Shown one piece after another: positions 8,140 to 18,063 of a DNA stretch of 52,482 bases. The translations under genes and the position numbers were made by a program. Numbering within the stretch: position 1 is the stretch's first letter; each line of letters starts with the position of its first letter. This DNA comes from a virus: positions 1 to 52,482 of the IMG/VR virus record IMGVR_UViG_3300039159_000058, one strand, 5' to 3'. The notes under the pieces were generated by a model that ran no database searches, was not told the origin of the DNA, and saw nothing but the letters and a program-made list of their open reading frames with translations.

Positions 8140-8789
8140 GCTACGACAATCGAGTGCCCTACGAGAAATTCTTACCCGATCTGACACAATACGTGCCCGA
8201 TGTGCCTGAGGTCGTGGCAATTAATGCGCTAAGAAACGCTGCAATTGAGTTTTGCGAACGCACACGCATATGGCAATTTGACATGGACGCCATGTTAATC
8301 ATCAAAGGCGTTAACACCTACGAGATCGATGTAACGCAGGGCATAAAGTTTGTTGATATTTCATTTGGCTACTACGCGGATAAGCTTCTTGTTCCTAAGT
8401 CAGCGGATGAACTAACCACGCTATACAGATGGACTGATTGGCGCACGCTTGAAGCGGAGCCAGCATTTATTACACGCATAGCAGCTAGGGAGGTGATGAT
8501 CGTCCCGACCCCTAAATTTGGCGGTGGCAAGGTGAGTGTTCGTGCCTCTTTTGCCCCGACTCGGGACTCATCAAGTGTAGGCGTAGATGTGTATGAGAAC
8601 TACACGGAAATTATCTGCCACGGTGCTCGTGCAAGACTTTACAACACCCCAATGCAGCCTTACTACGACAGACAAACAGCGGCAGAGTTTGAGAAAAAGT
8701 TTCGCGTCGGTATCACCGAAGTGCGAACGCTAGTCAATAAATCACTCACGCGTACATCTAATAGAGTTGAATTTCAGAGGATTATATGA
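8136..8789 (+). CDS. Second head-tail adaptor / tail completion protein
   Basis: This 217-residue protein starts with TTG at 8136, overlapping the previous TGA; a GGGGTGGG stretch lies upstream. Both ends are helical (EVVAINALRNAAIEFCERTRIWQ; QTAAEFEKKFRVGITEVRTLVNK) around a beta-rich middle. That matches T7 gp11-like or P22 gp4-like adaptor proteins that join the portal to the tail nozzle. It overlaps the following fibre gene by 4 bp. The alternative of a neck or head-completion protein cannot be excluded. Confidence 0.55.
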   Translation: MSYDNRVPYEKFLPDLTQYVPDVPEVVAINALRNAAIEFCERTRIWQFDMDAMLIIKGVNTYEIDVTQGIKFVDISFGYYADKLLVPKSADELTTLYRWTDWRTLEAEPAFITRIAAREVMIVPTPKFGGGKVSVRASFAPTRDSSSVGVDVYENYTEIICHGARARLYNTPMQPYYDRQTAAEFEKKFRVGITEVRTLVNKSLTRTSNRVEFQRII

Positions 8790-11560
8790 GCGATAAACCA
8801 CAAGACAATTTGGAAGTCGTCTACCTTGATACGTGCGCTGTGCTGTGCACGATTTATGACGATACGGGCGTATCAGTTTCTGGGGCCACGATAACGGCGC
8901 AGCTAAACTCCTTTGATGTTGACAAGGGTTACATTACGCCTATGTTGGTTCAAGTCACCACAGATGCCGATGGCTTAGCGACTCTAAACTTATGGCCAAA
9001 TAAACGCGGGGCTACGAGTTCGTATTACAAAGTAAAAATCTACACCCCAAGCGGTAAAACACTCGCCCTTGACGCGGTAGTTCCTAATGAACGCGCAGCG
9101 CGCCTTGAAGATGTCGCTTTACTACCCCCATACCCGGGTAAACCCGATGGGTTCATCATCATCGATGAGGCCAAAGCCGCAGCAGCGCTTGCTGAAAGAT
9201 CTGCGCAACAAGCCGGTGTATCAGCTTATAACGCGGGCGTTAGCGCTGACTTAGCGCTGCAGTACTCAGAGGCCGGACGTGCATTTGCAACGTTTGGTGC
9301 GTTTGGTCGTGTGTTGTCACCAGAAAATTTACCCTCAGACGGCTTTCTTCCAGCGAACTCTGATGGTCCGGGCAACCCTGCAGTGAGCATACAGTTTATT
9401 AAAGGCCAAGGGCTTATATATTCTTTAGCACCCTCGTATGATGCAAACTACAACCATTTGTACTCCTTTGTGGGAACAGACATTACCCCCACAGGCTGGG
9501 TAGATTTAGGCGACTTCAGTGGCCCCAAAGGCGATACGGGCGCAAAAGGCACGGATGGCAAAGATGGACGTGCTGTCACAGTAATTGGCGCTTTTGGAAG
9601 TAGAAAATTTCCTACTGAACTACCCAAAAATGGCGTGATACCTGCTGGATTTGACGGTGATGGATACCCTGTACGGGATTACAAACTAGAAATTGGTGAA
9701 GGTCTTATATACAATCGATGCCCCAAGATAACCCCAGGATATGACGATGTTTGGGGATATGTTGGCACGGACGCTACCATTTCAGGTTGGGTTAATTTTG
9801 GGTATATAAAAGGCGTACAAGGTGACATTGGCCCTCAGGGCAAAAAGGGCGACCCCGGTACATCCGTTGAAATCGTTGGATCCTTTAAGTTTCGCTCGCC
9901 CGACCAATTACCCCCAAGCGGCTTCTTACCCAAAGATTGGGACAGCCCCGGCAACCCAGCACAAAACGAGCAACTTCGTGCGGGCGATGCGTTGTTGTAT
10001 ACAGGTGGCGTAAAAACGGATGAACAGTACGGACACATTTGGTCTTATGTAGGCATTTCTTTTACACCAAAAGGCTGGATTGATGCTGGGAATATCGAAG
10101 GCCCAGTTGGCCCTAAAGGTGACACTGGCCCTCAAGGCGAGCAGGGCGAACAAGGTGCGCAAGGCGAGAACGGTGAAACAGGTCCAGTCGGTCCTACAGG
10201 CGCAGAAGGTCCCGTAGGTGATGAGGGCCCTCAAGGTCCTCAGGGTGTACAAGGTAAACAAGGTTCTCCCGGTCGTACCGCAGAGCTAGTAGGTTCTTTT
10301 GGTCGCGTTAAAACTGCGGCTGATTTGCCTACCAGCGGGCTTTTACCTAAAGACTTTGACGGTCCGGGCTACCCCCCTGCCGACGAGCAGCTAGATTTAG
10401 GCATGGCGCTTGTGTTTGTTGGTGGTACACCCGGCGACGATAAGCACGGTCATATATGGTCTTACGTTGGGACACAATTTGTAGCCACTGCTTGGGAAGA
10501 TTGCGGAGATATTGAAGGACCAGAGGGTCCCACGGGCGCTACCGGCCCTAAGGGGAATCAAGGCGAAACAGGTCCAGTTGGTCCCACAGGACCTGAGGGT
10601 CCTAAGGGCGATCAAGGTCCAGTTGGCCCTAAAGGCGATGACGGAGAACGCGGGGGGCAGGGGTCAGAAGGCCCACAAGGTAAACAAGGCGCTCCTGGTC
10701 GAACTGCAGAGTTAGTGGGGTTTTTTAAAAATCGTACACCGGCAGAATTGCCTAAAAATGGTTTTATACCTAAAAACTTTGACGGGGGAGATAACCCGCC
10801 TAAAGATATTCAATTAGACCCCGGTGATGCGTTAATTTACACGGGTGGAAATAAAACAGACGAAGCCTACGGCCACGTATGGTCTTACGTAGGCATGGAC
10901 TTTAGCCCTGTCGGATGGGTTGATTGCGGAGATATTGAGGGCCCAGAAGGTCCCAACGGCAAACAAGGTCCACAAGGCCCAGAAGGCCCTGAAGGTAAAC
11001 AAGGCTCACCGGGTCAAACATCAAAATTAGTGGGATATTTTGCAGTACGTAACCCATCACAATTACCCGCGAATGGTTTTATACCTAAGGACTTTGACTC
11101 TCCTGGTAATCCTGCTACAGATGAGCAGCTAAAACCTGGGGAAGCGTTAATTTACACGGGCGGAAATAAAACAGACGAAGCCTACGGGCACGTTTGGTCT
11201 TATGTTGGCACGGAATATACCGTAAAGGGTTGGATTGACTCCGGTGACATCGAAGGCCCCGAAGGCCCACAGGGTGCGCAAGGTGTGCAAGGCCCACAAG
11301 GTGTGCAAGGTAAGCCTGGCGATATAGGTCCTAAAGGCGATAAAGGCGAGGCGGGTACAGACGCATCAGTTACTACTGCGAGTATAGTTGCGGCCCTTGG
11401 GTACACCCCAGCCAATCAAGCGACATTAGACTCGCTGGCCGCGCTTGTTAACGCAATTATTTCAGGTGTGCAACCGTTAGCTGCGGCAAATGTTACAGGT
11501 GCTTTAACTGTCGGTACGACTATTACGGCTAAGGGCGATATCACGGGTTTAACGGGGTAA
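8786..11560 (+). CDS. Tail fibre with six repeated domains and collagen-like linkers
   Basis: This 924-residue protein begins with a beta-rich, Ig-like anchoring domain (residues 1-110) and an Ala-rich coiled coil (130-165). Six copies of a domain of about 75-80 residues follow, beginning near DNA positions 9286, 9571, 9862, 10279, 10696 and 11014. Each copy has a LVGSF...LP..GF.PK.FD.PG.P start, an ALIYTGG centre and a W-SYVGT...GW.D.GDIEGP end. The copies are joined by Gly-X-Y collagen triplets of variable length. The end (ALGYTPAN..., GALTVGTT) is a typical phage fibre trimerisation region. It probably forms a trimeric host-binding fibre. Repeats 5 and 6 are the most alike. Confidence 0.85.
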   Translation: MSDKPQDNLEVVYLDTCAVLCTIYDDTGVSVSGATITAQLNSFDVDKGYITPMLVQVTTDADGLATLNLWPNKRGATSSYYKVKIYTPSGKTLALDAVVPNERAARLEDVALLPPYPGKPDGFIIIDEAKAAAALAERSAQQAGVSAYNAGVSADLALQYSEAGRAFATFGAFGRVLSPENLPSDGFLPANSDGPGNPAVSIQFIKGQGLIYSLAPSYDANYNHLYSFVGTDITPTGWVDLGDFSGPKGDTGAKGTDGKDGRAVTVIGAFGSRKFPTELPKNGVIPAGFDGDGYPVRDYKLEIGEGLIYNRCPKITPGYDDVWGYVGTDATISGWVNFGYIKGVQGDIGPQGKKGDPGTSVEIVGSFKFRSPDQLPPSGFLPKDWDSPGNPAQNEQLRAGDALLYTGGVKTDEQYGHIWSYVGISFTPKGWIDAGNIEGPVGPKGDTGPQGEQGEQGAQGENGETGPVGPTGAEGPVGDEGPQGPQGVQGKQGSPGRTAELVGSFGRVKTAADLPTSGLLPKDFDGPGYPPADEQLDLGMALVFVGGTPGDDKHGHIWSYVGTQFVATAWEDCGDIEGPEGPTGATGPKGNQGETGPVGPTGPEGPKGDQGPVGPKGDDGERGGQGSEGPQGKQGAPGRTAELVGFFKNRTPAELPKNGFIPKNFDGGDNPPKDIQLDPGDALIYTGGNKTDEAYGHVWSYVGMDFSPVGWVDCGDIEGPEGPNGKQGPQGPEGPEGKQGSPGQTSKLVGYFAVRNPSQLPANGFIPKDFDSPGNPATDEQLKPGEALIYTGGNKTDEAYGHVWSYVGTEYTVKGWIDSGDIEGPEGPQGAQGVQGPQGVQGKPGDIGPKGDKGEAGTDASVTTASIVAALGYTPANQATLDSLAALVNAIISGVQPLAAANVTGALTVGTTITAKGDITGLTG

Positions 11561-11563
11561 TCA

Positions 11564-12637
11564 ATGGCCATTAAACCATCTGGTCCATTAGCTATAAACG
11601 AGATTGGCGCAGAATTTAAAGCTGCGGCGCCTTTTTCTTTGTCCAAGTTTTACCGTGGAGGTGGGCTGGTACCCAACAGCCCGGCGAATCAAAAAGTGCC
11701 GACTGCGGGGGCTATAAGTTTTTCGCAATTTTATAGCGCGGCGAACACGTATTACCTCGAAGTTAGTAGCGGCGCAAACATTAACTTATTCGATGCGTTC
11801 GTAGCAACGTTTGGAAATCCCGGGGCATTGGCGATAGGCGTGAACATAAAAATTGTCACTGGCGCAGTAATCGGTGGCTCAGGTCAAAACGCTTTAACTT
11901 TCGGGCAGTTCCCTAACGGGTCTCAGATTCTAGTCGATAACTACGCATCGATCCAAGGCTATGGTGGTGGTGCGGCAGCAGCGGGTGGGTCTGCAGTAAA
12001 TGCAGACTTTGGCGGTCAAGTTATGACACTAAACAACCACGGCCAGATGTTTGCTGGGGGTGGTGGGGGTGGTAGAGCTGGCAACGGAGGTCAAGGCGGG
12101 CCGGGTAATTATCAAGGCCCAGACGCTCCCGGGCCTAACGAAAGTTCCTTTTGTAATACAGATTGTGATTCGTCTTGCGTACGTAAATGGGGCGCTGGAT
12201 ATTTTTGCCCTGAAAGTAATTGTTCTATTGAATCTTACTGCACGTATATAGGTATACCTGATGCGTATTGCATACGCTGTTATACGAGAGGACCTATTGT
12301 AGCCACAACGGGTGGTGCTGGCGGCGGTGGTGGTGCTGGCGGTCAAGGATGTGGATATAACCAAGCAAACACTGGCGGTGCTGCCGGTGCTGGGGGACAA
12401 CCCGGCGGTCAAAACGCGGGCACTGGCGGTCAAGGCGGTACTGGCGGTGCGGGTGGTGGTTGGGGCGTTGCAGGTGGTACGGGGGAAACAGGTCGCGTCG
12501 GTGGTAACGGTAACGTTGGCGGCGGCGGCGGGGGCACACCCGGTGCGGGAGGTGCGGGGTCAGGGTATTACCTTATCAAAGGTGGTGCAAATTTAACTTT
12601 TAATAATTATGGCGAAATTGCCGGAGGTCTAGCATGA
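11564..12637 (+). CDS. Glycine-rich receptor-binding adhesin with Cys cluster
   Basis: This 357-residue protein has an N-terminal attachment region (KPSGPLAINEIGAEF, VPTAGAISFSQFY) shared with phage tail-tip adhesins, then a beta-rich domain to about residue 145. Long glycine runs at about residues 165-180 and 255-330 resemble polyglycine-II adhesins such as gp38 of T-even-like phages. They are interrupted by a 50-residue insert (about 190-240) carrying nine cysteines, likely disulfide-linked once outside the cell. It lies next to the collagen fibre gene and presumably caps it. The C-terminal end (FNNYGEIAGG) is again beta-rich. Receptor binding is inference. Confidence 0.7.
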   Translation: MAIKPSGPLAINEIGAEFKAAAPFSLSKFYRGGGLVPNSPANQKVPTAGAISFSQFYSAANTYYLEVSSGANINLFDAFVATFGNPGALAIGVNIKIVTGAVIGGSGQNALTFGQFPNGSQILVDNYASIQGYGGGAAAAGGSAVNADFGGQVMTLNNHGQMFAGGGGGGRAGNGGQGGPGNYQGPDAPGPNESSFCNTDCDSSCVRKWGAGYFCPESNCSIESYCTYIGIPDAYCIRCYTRGPIVATTGGAGGGGGAGGQGCGYNQANTGGAAGAGGQPGGQNAGTGGQGGTGGAGGGWGVAGGTGETGRVGGNGNVGGGGGGTPGAGGAGSGYYLIKGGANLTFNNYGEIAGGLA

Positions 12638-13200
12638 GTGATACGTTCAAATACAAAATTACGGCATTTGATAACGATAAAAAATTAGTCACCGTTGAGT
12701 TCGCAGATCAGTCTTGGGCCACAGTGGCGTTAGTCGTACCACTTCCAATAGATTTAGATGAATTAGGGGCTTTAGTCTCTGTGTATACGCAGCCCGCCGA
12801 GCATGAAGAAGCTGTAGAGGACAAAAATGCTGACCTTAGTTTTATAGCGAAAAATATTGGTGTAGAGCAAGAAACCAACAGACGGCGTATGCAACCTAAA
12901 GTCACACCAATTTTTGCTGATGACGATATAGACGCAATGGTAGCCAGAGAAATTGGACCAGAAGCCACAGAAAACCAAAAGAAAGCAAAGCAAACACTAG
13001 AGGCTGCTTACAGAGCTTATGTTAATAGCGTAAGCCTTTTAAGTGGGCCGTTAAGTACAAAATTAACTGAAAAGTCTAAAGCGCAACACGCAATCTTTAT
13101 GACGGCGCTTACAGCGATGATCATTGACGCAAACAACGCTGTTAAAAATAACACTCCATACGAAGCAATATTGCCAATGTTTGAAATGGAGCTTATATGA
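12634..13200 (+). CDS. Fibre-associated protein, possible tail fibre chaperone
   Basis: This is a 188-residue soluble protein with a GGAGG Shine-Dalgarno, overlapping the adhesin stop by 4 bp. The first 60 residues form a small beta domain (FKYKITAFDNDKKLVTVEFADQSW) of the type seen in fibre-assembly proteins. The rest is helical, with a Lys/Gln-rich amphipathic stretch. Its place directly after an adhesin suggests an assembly chaperone, but no family is firmly recognised. It overlaps the next small gene by 4 bp, so translation is probably coupled. Confidence 0.5.
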   Translation: MSDTFKYKITAFDNDKKLVTVEFADQSWATVALVVPLPIDLDELGALVSVYTQPAEHEEAVEDKNADLSFIAKNIGVEQETNRRRMQPKVTPIFADDDIDAMVAREIGPEATENQKKAKQTLEAAYRAYVNSVSLLSGPLSTKLTEKSKAQHAIFMTALTAMIIDANNAVKNNTPYEAILPMFEMELI

Positions 13201-13367
13201 AATTTATAGCGACAAAGGAAATAATTATTGAGCGGTTACAAACTTGCGCGCAATGCGAGTTTATTAAGAAAGGTCTTATCCACAGATGTGACGCTTGTGG
13301 TTGTGCAATAAAAGCAAAGGTAATACTAGACAAATCGGCATGTCCTAAAAATAAGTGGAGAGCGTAA
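13197..13367 (+). CDS. Zinc-ribbon-like small protein (DUF6171-like)
   Basis: This 56-residue protein has five to six metal-ligand cysteines: CAQC near residues 17-20, CDACGC at 31-36 and a CP..KW motif at 49-53. That spacing resembles the small DUF6171 zinc proteins found among phage tail-fibre genes. It begins in ATGA overlap with the upstream gene and its TAA overlaps the ATG of the next gene, so it is firmly embedded in the operon despite its size. Binding partner and role are unknown; fibre maturation is a guess from context. Confidence 0.75.
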   Translation: MKFIATKEIIIERLQTCAQCEFIKKGLIHRCDACGCAIKAKVILDKSACPKNKWRA

Positions 13368-13687
13368 TGACTATTGACGTATTTAACCCCGCCGGGGCTA
13401 CTTTTAAAGTGATCGCTGTTGGGTCACCTAGCCAAGCTGTGCAATGTGTTATTTCACTGCAAACCCCGCAGTATCGAGTCGTTCACCCGGGCACAGAGCT
13501 TGTTTGGCTAGGTGTAGGTAAGACAGAAAAAGAGGCTATCGAGGCTGCAACGGTTGGGTATGGCAACGGTGTTCCGCTGCTACCCGGAACAGACGAGTTG
13601 TTTACGTTTGACAAAAAAACTTTCTTCGCTGCTTGCTGTGAAAAAGCTACGCAAGATATTTTTATCACCCCTGGATATGGAATGTAA
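13367..13687 (+). CDS. Hypothetical protein of the fibre cluster
   Basis: This 106-residue protein starts at ATG 13367, inside the previous TAA, with GGAG five bases upstream; an in-frame GTG at 13355 would lie before that ribosome site and is less likely. It looks like a small alpha/beta domain with [14 protein letters not shown] and [12 protein letters not shown] segments. The C-terminal half has FAACCEKA. No family is recognised. Its location between two fibre genes suggests a fibre or chaperone accessory. Confidence 0.5.
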   Translation: MTIDVFNPAGATFKVIAVGSPSQAVQCVISLQTPQYRVVHPGTELVWLGVGKTEKEAIEAATVGYGNGVPLLPGTDELFTFDKKTFFAACCEKATQDIFITPGYGM

Positions 13688-13689
13688 CC

Positions 13690-16200
13690 ATGTTAAAAGT
13701 CGTATCAAACAGAGGTGGCGGTGGTGGCGGTGAAGTTGGACCTCCTGGTCCTACGGGCCCACAAGGTCCCGCAGGTAAACAAGGCCTACAAGGCGACCCC
13801 GGTCCTACAGGCGCTACGGGCATTAAAGGCGATAAGGGCGATGTAGGTCCCGCTGGTAAAGGCGACCCCGGCCCCGCAGGTCCTAGCGGCCCTAAAGGTG
13901 ATGTAGGTACACAAGGCCCAGCCGGTCTTACTGGTCCTAAAGGTGATGCAGGTCCTCAAGGCCCACAGGGCGAGAAGGGCGAGAAGGGCGAGGGTGGCGG
14001 TGCTGCACTTGTACCTGCGACCACAAAAACGCTTGGTGGCGTAATTGTTGGAGATAACCTAACAGTAGATATTAGCGGGCGACTGTCTGCACACGGTTCT
14101 GGAGAGCCCGGCCCTGTAGGCCCTAAAGGTGATACAGGTGCGCAAGGAGACGTAGGCCCTAAAGGTGATGTAGGCCCACAAGGCCCACAGGGCGAGAAGG
14201 GTGAGGGTGGCGGCCAAAAGGGTGACAAGGGTGACACAGGCGCAGCCGGTCCGGCTGGTGCTGTCGGTCCTCAAGGCCCAAAAGGTGACAAAGGTGAGAA
14301 AGGCGATTCTGGTGGTGGCGGCGGTTCGATTTCGCAACGCGTCATTATTGTGGCAGCAAAAGAGCAAGAATACACAGAATATTTTCAAACGTGCGATTTA
14401 GGTGGCACCGTATCCGTTTTATCTAACGTATATGCAAGAGGCAAAATTGTGCTGCCAAAGGTAGTTGCTGAAGCGGCAAAAGCGGGACAAATTATCACTG
14501 TACAGAATCTTACAAACAGCGAGCAGTGCCAGTTGGCATTAGTTTCTGAAAGTGAAACAGACGAGTTCTTCCCTAGTAAAGACGACTTTATAGGTGTGGC
14601 GCCATATGGAACTGCACGTCTTACTTTAATAAACACCCTCTCATCTGAGGATGAGTCTGACGCCAGCACACGAAGCTGGACGTTGAGCGGAGACACCTCC
14701 AAAGTTCAGTTCTTACCGGGCGCGCTAGAACTGTTTGAGGCAGTTGGCTTATGGGATGGTTTGCGTGTCAAATTTAGGGTTCCAAGCGACTCTAAAATTG
14801 AGATCAAAAAATACTTCATTTATGTTAACAACATATCTGTTGAGCTAATCGTCACGGGGCAAGAGAGTAATTTATTTACGGCAGAAGCTCACAATGTAGA
14901 CCCCGGTACATATAACGTTTACGTTACTGGGGCTGTTGAGACAGGCGAGGAAACAAAACCATCTAACGTTATTGAAGAGGTAAAAACTGGCCCCTCGACT
15001 GTTATACCAGCAATACTTACTTGGGGAAATGGTGGTGTGGCTTTAAAACCTTTCGTCGTTTACGAGCAATACGAGGGTGTAGTTGGTGTAACGCTGGTTT
15101 ATTCCGGACCCGGTGGGGACAGCTATTACAGCGATGAAGTTAACGGCATGATATATGTGGACAAAGCATTAAAACCGGACACAGAGTACGACATGACCAT
15201 ACAGTATTCGTATGGCGACGACGACGACCAAGATTCACAAATGTCTGGGGTGCTGACAACGACTACAGGCGATCTTGATAGGTCAGCACCGACTAAAGCG
15301 ATTGTGTCGACAGGCTTTGATGTCACACCGACAATGTACGATAAAGGGTTTGTCACGGTAACAGACCCACTGTTAAACATTCAACGAAGAGGTATCGCAG
15401 TAAAAATCAATGACTCTGAAACTGTTGAAAGCAGCTCTGATGGCTCCTTGGTAGCATTTATACAATCAAGTAAAGCATATTGTAATGAGCCAGTTAATAT
15501 AAAAGTCGCGTTTAAACTCATAACCTATCAATGGTCTGATTTCTTAGATTTGGGCAATTTTACATTTGCTACGCAAAGACCGAAAAAACCCACTGGAATC
15601 ATAGGACAGCCCAGATACATTGACAATGCGAAGGTCAGGTTTACAGCGAAAGCACCAGCTGGCGACTACCCACTTGTAAAAATAAATGTTAACGCATTCA
15701 CCGAAGGACACTCTGTTAGTGGCCCTCGTCCTCTTGTGCTTGAAAGTGGGAACTTAATTTTTGACGTTGATATTTATTCTGATGGTACGGGCAAGTTTGA
15801 CATTAATTATCAAGTAGAAAATTTCGCTGGATTAAGCCCGTTCAGTGACTTACAAAATTTTACTGATCTATTCCCAATCAGAGCACCAAACAAACCGCTT
15901 TCAATTGAAATTAATGCAGCTTCTAACGAAGTGTTTACTCCGTGGGTTCGAGTGGAAAAGAATTTAATTGGTACTCAATCATTTAAATATACGATTGCCA
16001 GATCATTCGGGGGCAAAGAAGTTTGGTCTAAAGATTATACGCCCGCAGATTTAGCGCAATCTTTTCAGGTAAAAGGCGCTGATGCAATACCAAGCGATCA
16101 AATCGGCATACACACTTTTAGTGTTGTTGCTGTGGGCCAATTCGGTTTGAAATCCGATGCAGCTACCAGTACGTACGAAACCAAAAAACCCACAAACTAA
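13690..16200 (+). CDS. Second fibre: collagen-like stalk plus Ig/FN3-like domains
   Basis: This 836-residue protein starts with a glycine run and two collagen-like Gly-X-Y blocks (about residues 15-98 and 138-213). Between them is the short motif [14 protein letters not shown], common in phage fibres. After the collagen region comes a beta-domain (about 215-345), then several FN3/Ig-like repeats of about 90-100 residues to the C-terminus, with Pro at the domain boundaries ([30 protein letters not shown]). It lacks a signal peptide, so it is probably a virion surface protein. It could be a side fibre or a capsid decoration. The start codon has only a weak ribosome site. Confidence 0.75.
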   Translation: MLKVVSNRGGGGGGEVGPPGPTGPQGPAGKQGLQGDPGPTGATGIKGDKGDVGPAGKGDPGPAGPSGPKGDVGTQGPAGLTGPKGDAGPQGPQGEKGEKGEGGGAALVPATTKTLGGVIVGDNLTVDISGRLSAHGSGEPGPVGPKGDTGAQGDVGPKGDVGPQGPQGEKGEGGGQKGDKGDTGAAGPAGAVGPQGPKGDKGEKGDSGGGGGSISQRVIIVAAKEQEYTEYFQTCDLGGTVSVLSNVYARGKIVLPKVVAEAAKAGQIITVQNLTNSEQCQLALVSESETDEFFPSKDDFIGVAPYGTARLTLINTLSSEDESDASTRSWTLSGDTSKVQFLPGALELFEAVGLWDGLRVKFRVPSDSKIEIKKYFIYVNNISVELIVTGQESNLFTAEAHNVDPGTYNVYVTGAVETGEETKPSNVIEEVKTGPSTVIPAILTWGNGGVALKPFVVYEQYEGVVGVTLVYSGPGGDSYYSDEVNGMIYVDKALKPDTEYDMTIQYSYGDDDDQDSQMSGVLTTTTGDLDRSAPTKAIVSTGFDVTPTMYDKGFVTVTDPLLNIQRRGIAVKINDSETVESSSDGSLVAFIQSSKAYCNEPVNIKVAFKLITYQWSDFLDLGNFTFATQRPKKPTGIIGQPRYIDNAKVRFTAKAPAGDYPLVKINVNAFTEGHSVSGPRPLVLESGNLIFDVDIYSDGTGKFDINYQVENFAGLSPFSDLQNFTDLFPIRAPNKPLSIEINAASNEVFTPWVRVEKNLIGTQSFKYTIARSFGGKEVWSKDYTPADLAQSFQVKGADAIPSDQIGIHTFSVVAVGQFGLKSDAATSTYETKKPTN

Positions 16201-16212
16201 AAAGGAAATATT

Positions 16213-17259
16213 ATGTGCACACGTTTTACTATTCCCTACAAAGGCGGCACTTTAGTTGCTCGCACGATGGATTTTGCCAGCCCAACGGGCACAGAATTTG
16301 TTAAATACGAAACGGGCAAACTAGGCTACTGGGACCCACTAAACAGTAACGTTAAAGCGTACAACAAGACTCCTGTGTGGGGTCGTGCGACTAATAAGTT
16401 TGGCAAGTTCATTTTGTGTGACGGGGCAAACCAGTACTTCTCAGTTGAAGGTCTGTGGCTGCCAGAAACTAAGTATGAAAACCGCAACAGCGTGCTCAAA
16501 CCATCGACAGATAAGACTGACGCGTTAACGCTTATGAATTGGATTTTATCGGGCGACGTACAAGACCTTAACACGATGACTGACAAACTTAAGAACCTCA
16601 AGCCTGTAGCGTTATTTTTAGACGGCTTAACAGAGTCACTGGCCACTATCCACATGTCTATAACCGAATGGATTACGGGTAAAACCATTATTATGGAAAT
16701 CGGTACGGGCGACACTCCGGGTCTAGTCAAGGTTTACGACGCAGATCAAACAGGCTACGGCGTCATGACAAACAGCCCAATATACCGCTCACAGATTGAC
16801 AACTTGCGTGGTTATGTGAATTTGAACTCGGCAGCCAACGTAGAAGATGCAGTTATTGCGGGCATGAAGTTACACATGACGGGCAACGGCAACAACTTAG
16901 TCGGACTTCCCGGCGGGCCACTTCCTGCGGATCGTTTTGTTCGTGCATCAATACTGCTAAATTTGGCCACCAAAAACAATCCCAACATGACTTTAGATAA
17001 GGCCAAAGACACTGCAGCTGCGTTGATGAACACAGTTTACGTAGTTGATGGCACAACTTCTGAGTCAGCAATGATGCACCTGAAGACCAACTGGGACTCA
17101 ACACTCTGGTGTGTGATTAAGTACTTAGACGAAAAGAGCAACGTGGTCTATTTACATCGTGATAAAGCCGTTGATGGGTTTGTTATACGCTCAATAACTA
17201 ACGCCGATGCGCAAGACCCAGAGATCTCAGAAAAAGACATACAGGCAGCCAAAGCATGA
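16213..17259 (+). CDS. Choloylglycine hydrolase/penicillin V acylase family Ntn hydrolase
   Basis: This 348-residue protein matches the linear amide C-N hydrolase (choloylglycine hydrolase) family. It begins MCTRF, so removal of Met exposes the nucleophilic Cys2. Arg17 and Asp20 (ARTMD) fit the substrate-site Arg and Asp. TNSP (Asn187) matches the oxyanion Asn, and GLPGGPLPADRFVR (Arg241/Arg244) matches the family's late Arg motif. Known members hydrolyse bile salts, penicillin V or acyl-homoserine lactones; the substrate here cannot be told. It has AAGGA upstream and sits between fibre and holin genes. There is no signal peptide, so it acts in the cytoplasm or on the virion. Such an enzyme in a phage late operon is unusual. 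Confidence 0.88.
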   Translation: MCTRFTIPYKGGTLVARTMDFASPTGTEFVKYETGKLGYWDPLNSNVKAYNKTPVWGRATNKFGKFILCDGANQYFSVEGLWLPETKYENRNSVLKPSTDKTDALTLMNWILSGDVQDLNTMTDKLKNLKPVALFLDGLTESLATIHMSITEWITGKTIIMEIGTGDTPGLVKVYDADQTGYGVMTNSPIYRSQIDNLRGYVNLNSAANVEDAVIAGMKLHMTGNGNNLVGLPGGPLPADRFVRASILLNLATKNNPNMTLDKAKDTAAALMNTVYVVDGTTSESAMMHLKTNWDSTLWCVIKYLDEKSNVVYLHRDKAVDGFVIRSITNADAQDPEISEKDIQAAKA

Positions 17260-17672
17260 TTTGCGCCCTCAACGAACCGTTGTACTTACACCTAATTTCT
17301 TTTGGTGGCGGGTTGTTGGGGGGCATTTCTATGCTTGTTTATATGCGAGCAAATGGTGTGGCGGATGGTCTGCGACGAATATTAATTAGCTCTGTCTCAT
17401 CAGGGTTACTGGCGTCTACGATGGCGTCAAAAATATTCGGCTCAGAGGCCCCAGAGTTGGTGGCTGCTTGCGCGTTTGTACTCGGGTTTGTTGCATGGAA
17501 TTTGCTAGGAGCTATTGCCCAGTTTTTTGAAAACAGAAAAGGTGACGACATCATGTCAATGTTAAAGACTTACAAAGACACTAACCGACCTAGTTACGGC
17601 GGGGGGTACGAGCCTAACAAAGTAATAGAGCCAATTGCTCGAAAAAACCAGATCGATAATCCGGACAACTAA
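17256..17672 (+). CDS. Membrane protein, holin candidate 1
   Basis: This 138-residue protein has three likely transmembrane segments at about residues 11-30, 43-61 and 67-90, followed by a charged cytoplasmic tail (YKDTNRPSYGGGYEPNK...). It overlaps the amide hydrolase stop by 4 bp and lies two genes upstream of the endolysin. Size, topology and place fit a class I holin, which makes the inner-membrane hole that lets the lysozyme out. The adjacent second membrane protein could be the holin instead, with this one as its antiholin. Confidence 0.6.
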   Translation: MICALNEPLYLHLISFGGGLLGGISMLVYMRANGVADGLRRILISSVSSGLLASTMASKIFGSEAPELVAACAFVLGFVAWNLLGAIAQFFENRKGDDIMSMLKTYKDTNRPSYGGGYEPNKVIEPIARKNQIDNPDN

Positions 17673-17673
17673 T

Positions 17674-18063
17674 ATGCAAGCATCACAACAACTTCTTGAA
17701 AGCTTACCCTTTTTCTGGGGCGTAGCTTTTGTAATTAACATAACGGTTGGAACGGTGCTTTTTGTCGCGATCATGCGACAGACTATGCCCTCTTGGTCCA
17801 CAGGGGTCACGTGCTGGGTTGCGTGGTGGGCATTTGCCACAGCAATTAGTTTGCTAATTAACGTAATCAGCGGCCCGAACGCCCCGTTCTCATACCACCA
17901 GATGGGCATCCTTACAGAGACGATGACTAACATCGGGATATTGCTTTGGGTTGCAACGTTTTCGGTACAAAACTGGGGCGTGCGAGGCGATGACTGGGAT
18001 CGTTTAAACGCGCTAAGAAAAAAAATTAATTTAGGTACGGAGCCAGATGATGAACCCAAGTGA
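17674..18063 (+). CDS. Membrane protein, holin candidate 2
   Basis: This 129-residue protein starts at ATG 17674, directly after the previous stop; the reading frame is open further upstream but has no ATG there. It has three predicted transmembrane segments (about residues 12-34, 42-64 and 79-97) and a charged C-terminal tail (WDRLNALRKKINLG). It overlaps the endolysin start by 17 bp. Together with the preceding gene it probably makes a holin/antiholin pair. No holin family was recognised by sequence. Confidence 0.6.
   Translation: MQASQQLLESLPFFWGVAFVINITVGTVLFVAIMRQTMPSWSTGVTCWVAWWAFATAISLLINVISGPNAPFSYHQMGILTETMTNIGILLWVATFSVQNWGVRGDDWDRLNALRKKINLGTEPDDEPK

Noticed and set aside
12029-12596. 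Several long frames within the glycine-rich adhesin
   Set aside because: Long GGN runs keep other frames open (Val/Ala- or Arg/His/Gln-rich translations); none has a ribosome site.
8786-16200. Diversity-generating retroelement at the fibre genes
   Set aside because: Repeats exist within the fibres, but no reverse transcriptase or template repeat was found nearby.
17562-18059. 165-codon antisense frame over the holin candidate
   Set aside because: It lies wholly opposite two well-supported overlapping genes, has no ribosome site and shows no family resemblance.
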